DNA of 64,000 nucleotides from Dipteronia dyeriana (GCA_032871835.1 CM065297.1:18218098-18282097), one strand, 5' to 3'; positions 23,767-36,854 are shown, counted from the first letter of the stretch. A program made the numbers and translations. Notes: generated by a model from the letters alone, not told the origin.

Positions 23767-26094
23767 TGTAGGGAAAATCGCGCAATGGAAGCGTGAAAAA
23801 ATGAAATTAGGGTTTGGTATAAATAAATAAAAAATCCCTTTTAATAACAAGAACCTTAACCCTAGATTAATTAATGTATATAAAAGTATCGTACCTTTTT
23901 CTCGTGACGATTGAACTAGCACCGAATTGAATCCATAAGATCTTCCAATCCAATCATGAACTTGAATCATCTAGGAGTGTGGGATCCCTCTCTTTTAATT
24001 GTATACCTGAGGATGGAAACAAACAAAATCTTTCTCCTTGTTAGTTACAATAATCCTCAAGAAGAAAACAAAAAAAAAGGTTAGATCACTTGTTAATTAT
24101 CAATCAATTTGATTGAAACTCGCTTGAACCTTGATTCGATGTTGTACACAAAACCTTTTAATGTAAAGGCTACTTATGTACTATTGAAAACTAAATGTTT
24201 TTTATTCCTTTTCTTCTTTGCCGAATCTCACACTATTTCTTAGAGTTGATCGAATTTTGTCTAGAGCAAAAACATATTTTTCTCTCTCAAAATTCTATGG
24301 TAGCCGAAATCTTCTCTCAAAAATACTAAGGCTAGCCGAAATTTCTCTCCAAGTTCAATTCTTATGGCTGGCCGAAATTTTTCTTATATATATATAGGGC
24401 TGACCAATTTTTCTCTTGGAAATATATTAGGATTTGAAATCCTTTCCTAAGAAGGATTTCAAATCCTTTCCTAAGAAGGATTTCAAATCCTTTCCTAAGA
24501 AGGATTTACTTGGTTATTAAGAATCCTTTCCTCAGGTGGATTTACATGGTGGTTAAGAATCCTTTTCAAAGAAGAATTATACTCTACACCAAGACTCTTA
24601 ATCCAACTCAATAGTGTATTTGTAACCATATTAAAGATTTCCTAATTTGACTAGATAAATAATTTCTTTTATTTATCTACTTATCAAATATAGTCTTTAA
24701 TATTAATTATACTAACAACAATAGCATAATATTAGGAGACCAACTCCTACTAGGAAAAAGATTTTGATTTTTAATTAAATAATTAATTAATCAACAAATT
24801 AATTAATTTCTATTTAATTAAATAATAAAATAAAAAACAATATATTAAGCTATTTTATATAGCCTTGCCGCCCAACACATATATATGGGCCAATATTTTT
24901 TTTTCTTATTTTATTAAATCTATTGGACCTTAACAAAAAGTCCACATGTGAACTAGACCCATTGTTATAAAAGAAACAAGTCCACATGCCATTATATAAT
25001 TCTAGATGGGCCCCTAAATTGGTTCGGTAGAATTTATCAAATGATCCATTCAAGTTCGTGTGGATTGGGGATCTTAGCGGGCTATCTAAATTTAAGCTCC
25101 AATATACACAACTCAATCACAATCAACAAATGATTTACTTAGGTCCGATCTATTAATTTTAGTTCATTCCACTAAAGAACTAAAATTGAAGTCTTAAATA
25201 AAGATAGAATAAGTTAATATTTCTCATTCATACCCTAGACAATCTTAATGGAGATGGTGTATCCTCATGAAGAATACCGGTAATAGCCAATAGCTCATAG
25301 ACCGCCTATAACTCTCAAAGTTACAATATTTACTCATATGACCACATTTTGAACTTGGATATTTTGACTTGTCCAGAAGCCATGTTTCAATAGACACTAT
25401 TGAAAACTTAACATTAAGATTTAATATCCAATACCTCAAAACATCCATATGATGATATTCAACTCTCATTTAATAAATGGAGCCACTATGTCCGTATCTG
25501 TAAATGATGTCCTCTATCGATTAACAAATGAATACCACCAAACTATCGAGGATAGACTATGCTATATAATTGTACCCATTGATAGCTCAAATGAGTACTT
25601 GCAACCATAAGTCCATCATTAATCTCAGGATTAAGATAGACACTCTGATTGTCTTCAAGTGAAAACTTTTATCCATTGATGGTTCTAGATAAAACAATTC
25701 ACTATGATCATATTCAATGCACCCAGTGCACTAGATTCTTTTGCCCAAAGACACCACACTTTGATGATTTTAGACTCATCATAACACATTTGATCCCACT
25801 CAAATGCTAGCAAAAGAATCTACAACTTTGACAAAATAAAAGCGTCCAACCTTTATCTTAAGTTGTGAATATTATTTAAGACTAAATAAAGAATTGTGTC
25901 TACCTCATACATATCTAGATGTATGAACAATTCTTCTTTTCTCATAGTCTTTTGACCTTATGATTATTTACTTATGACAATTATAATAATTAAGATAAAT
26001 GCTATAAGATTTGTTAAACTATAAATCACTTTATTAATATGAAAAGATTGTTAAATACATTATTTTACTCTTACTATCGAGCATAATCTCAACA
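23767..26094 (-). mobile_element. Solo LTR, about 2.3 kb, minus orientation
   Basis: On the minus strand it begins TGTTGAGATTATGCTC and ends TTTTCCCTACA, so it is TG...CA. A perfect 5-bp duplication GTGCT flanks it (23762-23766 and 26095-26099). There is no gag or pol inside, as expected after recombination between two LTRs. Composition and layout suggest a Ty1/copia-type LTR, but the lineage is not proven. Confidence 0.8.
24427..24512. repeat. 24-bp palindromic tandem repeat inside the solo LTR
   Basis: Three to four copies of AAGGATTTCAAATCCTTTCC. Each unit holds the palindrome GGATTTCAAATCC. Two diverged partial units follow to about 24570. Confidence 0.85.
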
Positions 26095-26099
26095 GTGCT

Positions 26100-26530
26100 T
26101 GTTCTTCCTTGTTGGCACTTACCTGATGGTGCCCTTTCTACATGGATGGCTAGGTACATTCCTTGGAGAGGTTTTGAGACTGCACCGAGGTACTTAGATA
26201 TCAGTCTAACATGCTGGTATCAAGGTTCCTGGTAGGAGGTATACCCCGGATGGGTCGTAAGCTAGTGTCGTGATATTTAGGCTTCAGATAGATATTATGA
26301 TACCTAGGTTCCGGGTAGACAGTACCTTGGCGCTAATCCTGCTTGATGCATGGTAGTATTGGAGAATTAATGTTGTCTCTTTCCTAGATAGTGGTTCCGA
26401 GTTACCTAGGTAGTAGAGGGATTGGTCTCGATGTTGATTCCACCGGATTGGTTGTACCAGGTATGTTTCACCGGGTATCAAGCGTCACACTCAACTAGGT
26501 ACCAAGATAGGTGGAAAATTCCACTTTGGT
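26100..26530. other. LTR-like non-coding DNA around the nested solo LTR (right part)
   Basis: Repeated words such as GGTACC/TACCTAGGT and ACCGGGTATC, no ORF. Likely the other half of the older element at 23116-23766. Confidence 0.35.
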
Positions 26531-26660
26531 CCTTCGCCAGAAATATCTATTAACAATTCTTTTCATTATACAAATTATATATTTTATATTACTCATAGTA
26601 CTATATTATAATAATTAACATCTTTATATTGTAAAATTTGAACTACTTAGATAATAACTA

Positions 26661-27854
26661 AAGTAAAACCCCTATAAACTAATATTGTTTGGACTGAGGG
26701 AAATTATTATTTTAAAATGGTTATTTATTTATCGATAAATAAATCTTTGTTAATTTAGAAAGGATTTTTATGTTTTTTAATATATATTTTTATAAGTTTT
26801 ATGTTTTTACATGTACATGTATTATACATATTTTTAATCAAGATACATAAGTACATAGAAGTTAATAAGTATTTACATATTAAAGGTTATCGAAGGTTCG
26901 ACAAATGTTGAACTATTTTTCTTACCTCCTAATACAATAACAAAGATTCATTCATGTGATGTTGGGATTATCCGAGCACTAAAAATTCATTATCAACATC
27001 GTTTTTACTTTAGTATCTTGGGTTGCTACGAGGTAGGAGCAACAAATCTAAAAAAAAATAACACATTGAATGCTGTGAAATTTATTAATGAGGTTTCGAA
27101 CATTGATACGTAGACAAAAAACATTGTAAATTGTTTTCGATAGTACATTATCCGTTTAGATGAAGATATGCCACTCATATGGCTTCCGAACCAAAAGCTG
27201 GTGAAGATGAAGGCATCGATGAATTATATGAGACCATTTATAGTCTACACTACAGAAATGTGATGGATGTTTATCACCTATTAAATTATCATAGTGAAAA
27301 TGATATAGTGATGGAATCGTCTACTGACGAAGAAATTATTCAATAGGTAATGAATACGCCTATCGATGATCATGATTCAGATGACAACATTGTTTTTCCC
27401 AAGTGTTTTTCCAAACAAGGTCTTTCAAGCAATAGTAACATTAAATAACTTCTTACTACAAAAGGAAAAAAATATACCGATATGGTATATGATTTGTAAA
27501 AAATTAAGGATCATATTGAGTTTGGTTTCAATACAAATAAAAGACAAACGAATTTATATGCATATTTTAAGAAAGATTTGAATTGAAAAAATAGAAGTTG
27601 TTAAGTTTTCATTTTTATAGGAAGTTGTTAAGTTAAAAGTTTATTGATATACATTATAAATTTTTATGTGTTATATATTTTTTTGTATTTAATCAATTAT
27701 TAATTAATTTATTCATTGGGACTTAACGGACTTAATTTTTTTTATTATCTTATGCATTTAGCTAGTTTATTAATGTTCGAGTCAAAACCAGAATATTTTA
27801 TTATTAAAGCGAAGTTATCAATTTATCGAACATTCATGTATCAAGATTTTACTG
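26661..27854 (+). mobile_element. pogo/Tigger-type DNA transposon remnant, about 1.2 kb
   Basis: The left end AAGTAAAACCCCTATAAA and the reverse complement of the right end CAGTAAAATCTTGATACA are the CAGTAAAA-type ends of pogo-like elements. The dinucleotide TA flanks both ends (26659-26660 and 27855-27856). The first half of the transposase gene is missing, so the element is internally deleted. Confidence 0.8.
26880..27590 (+). pseudogene. pogo-like (DDE_1/CENP-B-type) transposase, C-terminal half
   Basis: Reads NVELFFLPPNTITKIHSCDV, then GIIRALKIHYQHRF, ending near LLQKEKNIP and, in another frame, FNTNKRQTNLYAYFKK. The VELFFLPPNTTSKIQPCDAG-like block, carrying the last catalytic Asp, is characteristic of the pogo/Tigger/jerky DDE domain. 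Stops at about 27113 and 27150, and at least one frameshift in the last 100 bp. The helix-turn-helix and first two catalytic Asp are absent. Not functional. Confidence 0.85.
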
Positions 27855-27938
27855 TATTGAGCTAACTTGATTAAAAAAATGAAGTTGCAATAGGGCGCAC
27901 ACACACACTATATATGTATATATATAGCTTTTCACATA

Positions 27939-28740
27939 TGTTATTAGTAACATTTGGACGATGTGACTCGGTAACAAAAGATAAGGGTCAGAGATGCCTT
28001 GTCACTAGGAGACAATCTGATTGAATGAAACGAAATTGACCAAAGAGCACTCGTCAAACCCCCCGAATAAGACGACACGAATGATTGGGTAGGAAGGCTC
28101 GATCAGAATTGTCAAAATGATTGGGGCTAAGGTCGTGATTGGGTAAGACCACCAATCAGGGAAAATCGGGTCTAGTCAAGTTCAGTAGATGGTCGGTTAC
28201 GTGACACGTCGACAACATTCAAATTTAATGAAGTCACAACTCAAACACGCAGAGAATGAGCCCTACTTAAGTAAGGCTACTAGAAGTACACTTTGATGAG
28301 GAAGTAAATTTCCTTATTGATATCAAAACCCAGATTGGGCAAGAGATCTAACACAATCAAAAGACAATCAACACAAAACAAGGAAGAAGGATAACACGAC
28401 TCCAATAAGTTAGAGTTTGGTTTAATTACATGAACTTTCCTTACTTGTACACTAAGAATTAGGGTTTTATGTTTGTATAAATAGACCCTAACATCCATAA
28501 ATGGATGAACGTTAATTAAGCATATAAAAGAGCAGACGAGATTGTAGGTGTATTCTTTTATCAATTTAGTGGATTCTTTTTTCTCTTACCGTTATCGGTT
28601 ACCGTGGATGTTTCCTCGCATTAGGGTTTTACCACGTAAAATAATGTGTTGCTTCACGCTTTTTATTTATTTTGATTTATAGTTTAATTCTTCATTCATA
28701 TTATCTGTTTGACGAGTTGTTAATCCAAAAATCGCCGTCA
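27939..28740 (+). repeat. 5' LTR of the first Tat element
   Basis: Starts TGTTATTAGTAACATTTGG. A TATAAATA box lies at 28476-28483. It ends near CGCCGTCA before a putative primer-binding segment (ACAATTGTGCTAGAAGG), whose tRNA I cannot assign. Confidence 0.85.
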
Positions 28741-28828
28741 ACAATTGTGCTAGAAGGAGGGAGTGAACCTACGTTAGCATTGAGTTTGGATAGTTACTTA
28801 CGGGAAAGGTTTGTGAGAAGCAATATCA

Positions 28829-30319
28829 TGGCCACTAGCAGTGACAGGAGTTTATCTCCACACAATGCTAATGCCCTCAATCCTGTTGATGTCAGCGTTG
28901 TTGGAAAAGATCCATCCTCAAGGACCCCACCATCAACCAAACCTGATGCCGTTACATCCAAAGGTGTAACCGTAGATATTTCCCAAGACACGTTTTGGTA
29001 AATCCAGAAATCCCTACGGAAAGTCATTGACGACTCCGCTAGAAAGGGAATCAGCATAACATCCACTGCCAACTTGAGTTCATAATACCAACTCTCTATG
29101 CCGGTGGTGGCCCAAAATCCCAACGTATGCTCTGAAATAGTGGCAACCACTCCAAGAGCACCCTAAAAATCTGAGAGAGATAGGGCGGAGCGCCATGAAA
29201 AGAAGGAACGTTCCCACAAAATAAGCGACCGTCTAAAAGATCTGAAAGCTGGGGAACATAGGGAGTCCAGTTCGCGGGAAGACGTAAAGAGGTATGATGC
29301 AATAGAAACTTGCCCCGAGCAGATAGATAGGTACGATGGCCGAAGGAAAAGGTCCTGCTCGAATTCAAGTGATAATGAAACTACCTTCAAAAGGCGCAAG
29401 GAGCCAGCCCCTGTGGCCAGTCGTGATCTCTTCGGTTCCCAGATCAGCGAGTGAATTTTTAGAGACCCATAAGGGCACACTATCCTCCAGAAGTTTGATG
29501 AGCATGGAGAACCGGAAGGGGAACAAGAGGTCATCTTCAGAAGAATAGAGGCCCTTGAACGAAGGCAGAACTTGGGAAATCCACTGATTAGAAATTTCGG
29601 TAGTCCGTTTGCTGACTCTATAAGAAACCTGTTTTTGAAAACAATTCAAGGTTAATACTATCCCGCATGAGCATGTAATGAGGTACCATAGCCTAATGGT
29701 GTAGTACGACTATGATGATTCCCTCATGTGCTGAATGTTCCCACAGACCTTGGGAGATCAAGGATCCAGGTGGTTTGGAGAATTGACAACAAGCTCCATC
29801 CGAAACTTTGAAGAATTGGTACAAGCTTTCACCAGGCAATTTATGGGAAATATCCTGTGAAGGAAGTCCATATCAGCTTTGTCAACCTTAAAGCAAAGGA
29901 AGGATGAGAAGCTGAGGGATTTTCTAACCAAATTCTCACAAGAAGTGTCTGAAGTGCAAGATCCCAATGATGATACGGTAGTGTCAGCATTTGTTAATAG
30001 TTTAATGCAAAACCATTTAACCTTAAGTTTGAGGCAAAAGGGGTCGACCACATACACAAACATGGTAGACTATATGAGAGGATATGCCATGGTAGAGGAG
30101 GAGAAAATAGCCCACGATGGAGAACTTATACATGGGGTCAGCCCGAGAGTAGCAAAAAACAAAAGGATGGCAGGTCGAAAAATAGTAGCAAAGGGGACCC
30201 GAAAGGCAACGAGGGAAAGGGCAAAGATGGACGTAAAGATGACGACAGAGTTGGCAAGCAATTCAAGCGGCAATACACCAATTATACCCCATTGGCTAGA
30301 AGGTAAGAGGAGATCTTAA
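28829..30319 (+). pseudogene. gag of the first Tat element, broken
   Basis: Starts MATSSDRSLSPHNANA in a Ser/Pro-rich leader; the frame stops at 28999. Homology continues in other frames through a charged region (about 29170-29640). The recognisable retrotransposon gag domain is at 29879-30319: LKQRKDEKLRDFLTKFSQEV and DPNDDTVVSAFVNSL. Gag forms the particle that packages element RNA. At least three stops or frameshifts separate the pieces. Confidence 0.8.
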
Positions 30320-30369
30320 ATGTGATGGAGGATAAGAATTTGTATAGGAAGCCCCCAAAATAGTCAAGC

Positions 30370-31200
30370 TTTGTAGGAAAGACACCACCAAATATTGCAG
30401 GTTTCATCAGGGCAATGGCCACGAAACCTATAAATGCTACCAATTGAGGGATTACATCGAAAAAATGATCAGAGAAAGACACCTCAAAGATATGATCCTT
30501 ATAAACAGGGATGATCGGTACAAGGACACCCCGATGGAGAAGCATGATAGAAACCAGAGGAGCCCTAGAAGAAATCTGGATAGAGGGGCAATTAACACTA
30601 TCTTTGGCAGATCGCACATCGGGGCTAGCAGTCGAGAAAGAATGACCGAGGTCAGGGAAACCATAAATGGGCAGAGGAATTTGAAGGTCAATTTGTTGAG
30701 CCCTGACTAGAAAAGGTTGAAACCAGGATGTGATCCCATAGTCTTTACTGAGGCAGACACGCATGGATCAACGGTGAAGCCAAACGATGCGATTATTGTG
30801 TCAGTTAGTGTGAGGCACATGGAAGTGAGAAGAACACTGATCGACAATGGGAGCTCAACAGACATCTTGAGAGTGGAAGTATTCGATCAACTCGGGTTAT
30901 AAAGAAAAGACCTTCAGCCCCTCTGATCCCCGTTGAGAGGCTGTGGAGGAGCATAAATAAGATCATTGGGAACAGTGAAATTACCAGTGGAGATCGGGAG
31001 TTTCCCCTACACCAAGACAGTATTATTAGATTTTATGGTTGTGAATGTAGAGAATTGACCATATAACGCCTTGCTGGGGCGATCTTTCCTGAACAAGACA
31101 AAAGCTGTGACTGCCACTTACGCGCTAACAATGAAGTTTCTAATGTAAGCTGGAGTAGGTATCATGAAATGCTCACAAGACTGGGCAAGAAAGGGGAATT
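30370..31200 (+). pseudogene. gag C-terminus and aspartic protease of the first Tat element, broken
   Basis: A partial zinc-knuckle-like stretch (CRFHQGNGHETYKCYQL, spanning a frameshift) is followed by an Arg/Glu-rich linker and the retropepsin region. VRRTLIDNGSSTDIL at about 30830-30870 shows an active site altered from the usual D-x-G (DNG), and a later GRSFLNKTKAV is the second conserved protease block. Stops at about 30708, 30900 and others. Confidence 0.75.
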
Positions 31201-31376
31201 AGGTCAAGTATAGGGAAAGAGCAAAATCGGGGGTAATGTAAATAGACACCCTTAGTAAAGATGGATACCTGAAAATGGATGAAGTGGAAACTGGAGCAGA
31301 AACTCCAACCCGGTTCGACTTGGGCCCAAGGGAGACATCTCCGGATGAGGGGAAAAGCTAAGAAGATAAACCTTCC

Positions 31377-31833
31377 TTGGAGGCTGCAATTGATGAAAAT
31401 AATCCTGAAAAGACGATAAAGCTTGGGGCTCGGTTAACAAAACAAGTTCGAGACAAAATTGTTAACTTAATAACATGGAAACACGGAGATATGCATGGGA
31501 TCGACCCAAAAATAATCTCCCATTACTTAGCAGTTGACCCCGACCAAAAACCGATCGTTCAAAAGAGAAGATGGTTTAACCTGAAGATGAGCAATACAAT
31601 TAGAGAATAGGTGGAGAAGTTATTGGCAGCAAGATCCATAAGGGAAGTAAAGTACCCCGAATGGGTTGCCAACATGGTGCTTGTAAAAAAAAAAGAATGG
31701 CTAGTGAAGGATGTGTGCTGATTTCACTAACCTTAATAAAGCATGTTCGAAGGATAACTTCTCCTTGCCTCGGATTGACCAGCTGCTGGATGCAACAATC
31801 GATCACGAATTATTGAGCTTCATAGATGCCGGG
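31377..31833 (+). pseudogene. Reverse transcriptase N-terminal part, first Tat element
   Basis: WKHGDMHGIDPKIISHYLAV and QKRRWFNLKMSNTI, then (after a stop at 31608) VKYPEWVANMVLVKKK, then in a new frame MCADFTNLNKACSKDNFSLP and IDQLLDATIDHELLSFIDA. These are the finger and first palm motifs of Ty3/gypsy RT. The second palm part with the Y/FVDD box does not follow; the sequence switches to an RNase H segment. Confidence 0.85.
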
Positions 31834-32040
31834 ATAATCATATCCACCCCAGAAGGTGACCAAGTAAAATTTTCCCTACGGTTTGATTTCAAAGCCACCA
31901 ACAACATGACCGAGTATGAGAATCTTTTGGCAGGACTCAAGGTTTGCATGACCCTAGGAGCAGATGAGTTAGAGATATTCAGTGATTCACAAGTGGTGGT
32001 AAACCAAATCTTGGATGAATATTAGGCCAAGAACAACATG
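31834..32040 (+). pseudogene. Extra RNase H segment inserted in the RT palm
   Basis: Reads GIIISTPEGDQVKFSLRF, ATNNMTEYENLLAGLKV and LEIFSDSQVVVNQILDEY. It is a diverged duplicate of 32905-33110 in the same element (shared FDFxATNNMxEYExxLAGL). It sits exactly where RT should continue to its catalytic FVDD motif, which is missing. Confidence 0.85.
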
Positions 32041-32089
32041 TTTGTCTTTATCAAGTTCGAACATTCGTATCTGATTGTATCCCGAGTAG

Positions 32090-33345
32090 GCATCCATGAA
32101 GCTCAATCCAAAGAAGTGTGTGTTCGGGGTACCCTTAGGAAGATTTATAGGATTTCAAGTTCATCAGAGAGGAATCGAAGTAAACCTAAAAAAAATAAAT
32201 GCATTGGAGGGGATGAGGTCCACGAAGACATTGAAGGAAATTCAGAGGTTAACATATTGCTTAACATCTATGAACCGATTCATAAGCAAATCAACAGACA
32301 AATGCGCACCATTTTTTACAAAAATCAAGAAAGGCAATGAGGTAGAATGAAATGATGAGTGCGAGCAGACATTCAGAAAGATCAAGGAGTACCTAGGTAG
32401 ATCACCAATTCTATTTAAGCCCTATGAAGGAGAAGTGCTCTACCTATACCTGTCAATAATAGTTGTGGCAACAGGGTTAGTGCTGGTCAGACTGGATAAG
32501 AGCATACAAAAGCTAGTATATTACACAAGCAAGGCATTGCTACTAGTTGAGACAAGATATTCGCTAGCCGAACAGATGACACTGACACTTGTAACTGCGG
32601 CGAGGAAACTGAGACCATATTTTCAGGCCTACAGGATCAAGGTCAACACAGACTGCCCACTGAAACAAATTCTGTCAAAACTTGAAGTATCTAGGAGGTT
32701 GAACAAATAGGCAGTTGAGCTGAGTGAATTTGATATAGCATATCTATTAAGAGCCGCGATAAAGGGATAAATTGTAGTCGACCTGATTACTGAGTTCGCT
32801 GAATCGAACAAAGAGGTGATCAGAATGTTGAAAGAAAAGGTAGAATTCATCTGGAAACTGCATATGGATGGATCGTCAAATAGGCACAGTAGCGGAGCCG
32901 AGATAGTTATATCCACCCCAAAAGGTGATCAGGTAGAATGTGCCATGCGGTTTGATTTTGAAGCCACCAACAACATGGCCGAGTATGAGGCATTTTTGGC
33001 AGGACTTCAGGTTTGCACGACCTTAGGGGCAGATAAATTGGAGATATTCAGTGTTTCGCAGGTGGTGGTACAAACCAAATCTTGGATGAATATCAGGCCA
33101 ATGACAACAACATTGCTACGTATATGATGATAGCCATGATGTTGCTTGGAATGTTCTAGGTGTACAAGATTACTCAGATCCCAAGGAAGAATAATGAGAA
33201 GGCAGACACTTTGTCAAAGTTGGCGTCAGCTACTATCAGTATACGGTCAAAGACCAACCCAGTTGCTCATCTTAAGAGGCTGAGCATTAAGGATCAAGAG
33301 GAAATATTGGAGGTAAGTGCGGTTGAAGGTGAACATGCCACTTAG
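32090..33345 (+). pseudogene. RT C-terminus, RNase H and archaeal-like RNase H of the first Tat element
   Basis: MKLNPKKCVFGVPLGRFIGF and HQRGIEVNLKKINAL are the RT thumb region. LVYYTSKALLLVETRY and KLRPYFQAYRIKVNTDCPL belong to the standard RNase H. From 32816 a second RNase H follows (LHMDGSSNRHSSGAEIVI, FEATNNMAEYEAFLAGLQV), the additional domain typical of the Tat lineage. Then ITQIPRKNNEKADTLSKLA, its usual end. Stops at about 32349, 32708 and 32768, and a frameshift near 33075. Confidence 0.85.
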
Positions 33346-34577
33346 ATGACCCCAATCAGGGAATACCTAGAGAATGGGATGCTCCCGATGGAAGTAACTG
33401 AAGCGAAACGTCTCAGGTATAGATCAACTCGATACTCAACAGTTGGAGAAGAATTGTACATGAAAGGATTTTTGAAGGCCTTATAGAAGTGTGTTTGCCC
33501 AATAGAAGGCATACAATTATTAAAAAGCATCCATGCGGGAGTGTGTGGGAACCACTCCAAAGGTAAATGCCTAGCATATAAGACTCTCAAACAAGGCTTC
33601 TACTGGCCGACTTTATTCCAAGATGCTTAGGCAGTCGCAGATCAATGTGGTTGTTGCTAGAGGATAGCTAATGACATCAAGAGGCCCCCGAGCTATTGAA
33701 GAACCTGTCATCACTTTGTCCATTTGCCATGTAAGGGTTATTTTTGATTGGCCTGATGACAACAACAACCAAGGAGGGGCGAAGCACGCCACTGTAACCG
33801 TGGATTACTTTACAAAGTGGATTAAGGCAGAAGTGCTGATACATATAAACGAAGCTAACATAACTAGTTTCGTGAAGAAAAATATCATCTATCGGTTTGG
33901 AATCCTATATATAATAATCATAGACAACGGGACCCAGTTCGACAGTGACAACTTTAAGAACATGTGTCAAGATTTTGGCATAAAAAATTATTATGCTACA
34001 CCATCTAATACTCAACCAATAGCCAAACTGAAGTAATAAATAAGATAATTAAGCATACCCTAAAGGAAAAATTGGATGCTAAGAAGGGGAACTGGGCAGA
34101 CAAGCTACACGAAGTTATATGGGTATATCGAACCACATAAAGAACTTCGATAGAAAAGACCCCCTATTCAATAGCGTTTGGAACGGAGGCAGTAATTCTA
34201 GTTGAAATAGATCATAAATCACCAAGGGTGTAACTTTTTCATCCCGAAGCAAACGTGGAAATGCTAGAACATAACTTAAACGAGTTAAAGGAAAAAAGGG
34301 ACCTGTCGAGGGTAAAGAACCCTATTTATTAGCAAATGGCGACAATTTATTATAACTCACACGTTCAGGGTAAGAAGATTCAAGCTCGGAGATCTAGTTC
34401 TGAGGCGGGTGTCATATAATACGAGAGATAAATCAGCCGGGGCATTGGTAGATAGTTGTGAAGGGCTATATCGAGTGGTCGGGTTAGCCGGCCATGGAGC
34501 ATACTGCCTTGCCCGACTAGAAGGGACCGATCTACCTAGGTCATGCAATGCTCAGTATTTAAAGATATATTACCCTT
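33346..34577 (+). pseudogene. Integrase of the first Tat element, broken
   Basis: The zinc-binding head is seen as HAGVCGNHSKGKCLAYKTL, GFYWPTLFQDA and a damaged CxxC (DQCGCC). The core, after a frameshift, has AKHATVTVDYFTKW and IIIDNGTQFD (second catalytic Asp intact) with YYATPSNTQP. The C-terminal part ends KLGDLVLRRVSYNTRD ... AQYLKIYYP, stop at 34575-34577. Several stops (for example in VYRTT*RTS). Not functional. Confidence 0.85.
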
Positions 34578-35771
34578 AGGAGTTTCTTATTTTTAAATAT
34601 TTCTTTTTAGTTCAGAGATGAATTTGCTTTGTTAACTGATTATTTGATGTTCCATTTTAGCATTTAATAAAAACTGCTTAGAGGGAACGATTTCAAATGT
34701 CAAGAATAGCGTTTTAAATTTTCTTTCATACACAAAAGCAATATTGGGACACCTAGAAATCGATCAGTGCCAATAGGAGCGTCTGATAGGCCCAATGAGG
34801 GGGCTAAAAATACACGTTGCAAAGACAGTGTACACTCACCGAAATTAACTGGGTGTAATAAAGCACTGTTATGACACCTTCAGGTAGTAAATACTTGATC
34901 GGATGCGCCAAGAGTTGAATGAGGGATAAGCATTTCAACTTATAAACAGGCGCGAATAAAGTATTAAACGTCTGTAAAGTCAGTAGAATATAAGATGCCC
35001 CATTGCAACGAATTTTGATCAACAGACTATTGGGAGACGTCCCAATGACTTAGCTGACAAATAAAAGACAAGAGCTTAAAAACTAGATACCATGCAAATG
35101 GGTTAAAAAAGAACACTTCTTGATGCAAAAATAAGAGCAGCGAATTGATCGGGGGTTCGAGTAATCGATCAGCTAACATGAGTGGTCTCCCAGATGTTGC
35201 CCAAATAAGGGGTTTTAACGAACCTCGCTATACAAAGTTGCTTGGTCGAAGTTGGGACGATATACTTAATATAATTTAAGCTAATAAACATTCCTGGTTA
35301 AGCTAGAGATACCAGATTTGCAGTGGTGCATCCAAACCGGATGCTACTAAAAAATAGATAACTGACCATGAAGAAGTCACAACCAGCTACACTAGCATGG
35401 TCTCAGCCGAGTCAGTTAGCTCAGTGTAAGGTAATACACATGGTTCAAGCTAACTTAAGGCTACAACATAGGTAAAAACGCTTAGTCTGAGATGGATAAT
35501 TCTTTTCAACATAACAATGGGATCAAATTACGGGGTGATTCACGCCAGATGACAGAGTGTGGTCAGAACCGAGACAATTAACTTGGCATGGCTACACATG
35601 TCTACTTCGAGTTAACAAGCGGCTATAACCTTTCATAAATCATCCAATTTTTAGTTAGTTACTTATTCTGACCTAGGTCCTGGGTTATCCAGATTATGTG
35701 ACGAAATGACTAATTCATGCTATGTCACTTGCTTAAGTAGAAACAGTAAAAAAAAATATAAATAAAGTTAT
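34578..35771. other. Spacer between pol and the antisense gene, first Tat element
   Basis: No conserved ORF. Corresponds in position to 61169-62267 of the second element, but lacks its tandem repeats. Confidence 0.6.
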
Positions 35772-36854
35772 TTATATTGAAAATGGAGAGAATACAAAAC
35801 AACGGTTACATAGGTAATGGTGACAAGAGGCAAAAAAAGAGAGTTCAGCATCTAGGGTACTAGAAGAACTTCCTGGCTCTTTTCCACTAGGAGGAAGGTC
35901 AACACCCTCATAGTCTTGGTTCAGGTCTCCAATGTCTGTCCATGTGATAGGATCTTCTAGGTCGTCAGCCATGAATGAAGAATAGTTTATGTCTGGCAAG
36001 AGGCCAACATCAACCCCCTTGGTCAAGACACCGCTCTCTTCACCTAAAAAAACCACCAATGAAGACTTTAAAGAAAGCTCTAGGTGTATAGAATGGTGAT
36101 AATTCCCGATGGATTTACAGTAGGCCCTTCACCTGATCCTTTGATTCTTTATGGGTTCCAGGGACTCGTCCTTATCCCTCATAATAGTCCTGTCCCATTT
36201 TCGGTGAGCCTCCTCTAAGGACCTCTTATTACCGCCAAAGAATACACGAGTGGTGGTCAACCCTCTCTCAAATTCCCTCAGCATGACAACATTAAAGGTT
36301 GGGGATCTCTTATAGCAATCCACATTCTGGACTTCGAGGGTTGACCTGGCTTCCTAGGAAAACATCTTCATACTGACTTGTTGCTACTCAAGGTCTTTCG
36401 CCAGGTGCTTATAATGCATCCGAGCTTTCTCAGATGCCTGTTGTGCCTCAAACATGGTTTCCTAAGAAGAGGTAAGGGTGTCTTGGGCAATTCAGGTCTC
36501 ATCTTCAAATTTCATTGCTGTTACTTCAGCCAGGATGGCCCTTGACTCGAGTTCAGCACTTCGTAACTCCACTTTGGTGACCGTGTTCTCTAACTCATCA
36601 TTCCTCGTAGTGAGTTCTTTGCGAGTTGTCTCGGTTACAGAAGCCCTGCCAAGAACATTGGCTATGGTTTTCCTCAGGGGAGCATCAGTCGCATCATGGG
36701 CCTTTAGCTTCTCCTCGTACTGCTTAACTTTTGAGGCACTGGTAAAAGAATACTTAAAAGTATCATCTTTCTCAGTATGAGCCTTTTTTAGCCAAGATAT
36801 CTTAGTGGCCTGCTTCTTCTGATTAGCCAAGACTCGAGTTAGCTCCTTCATTGC

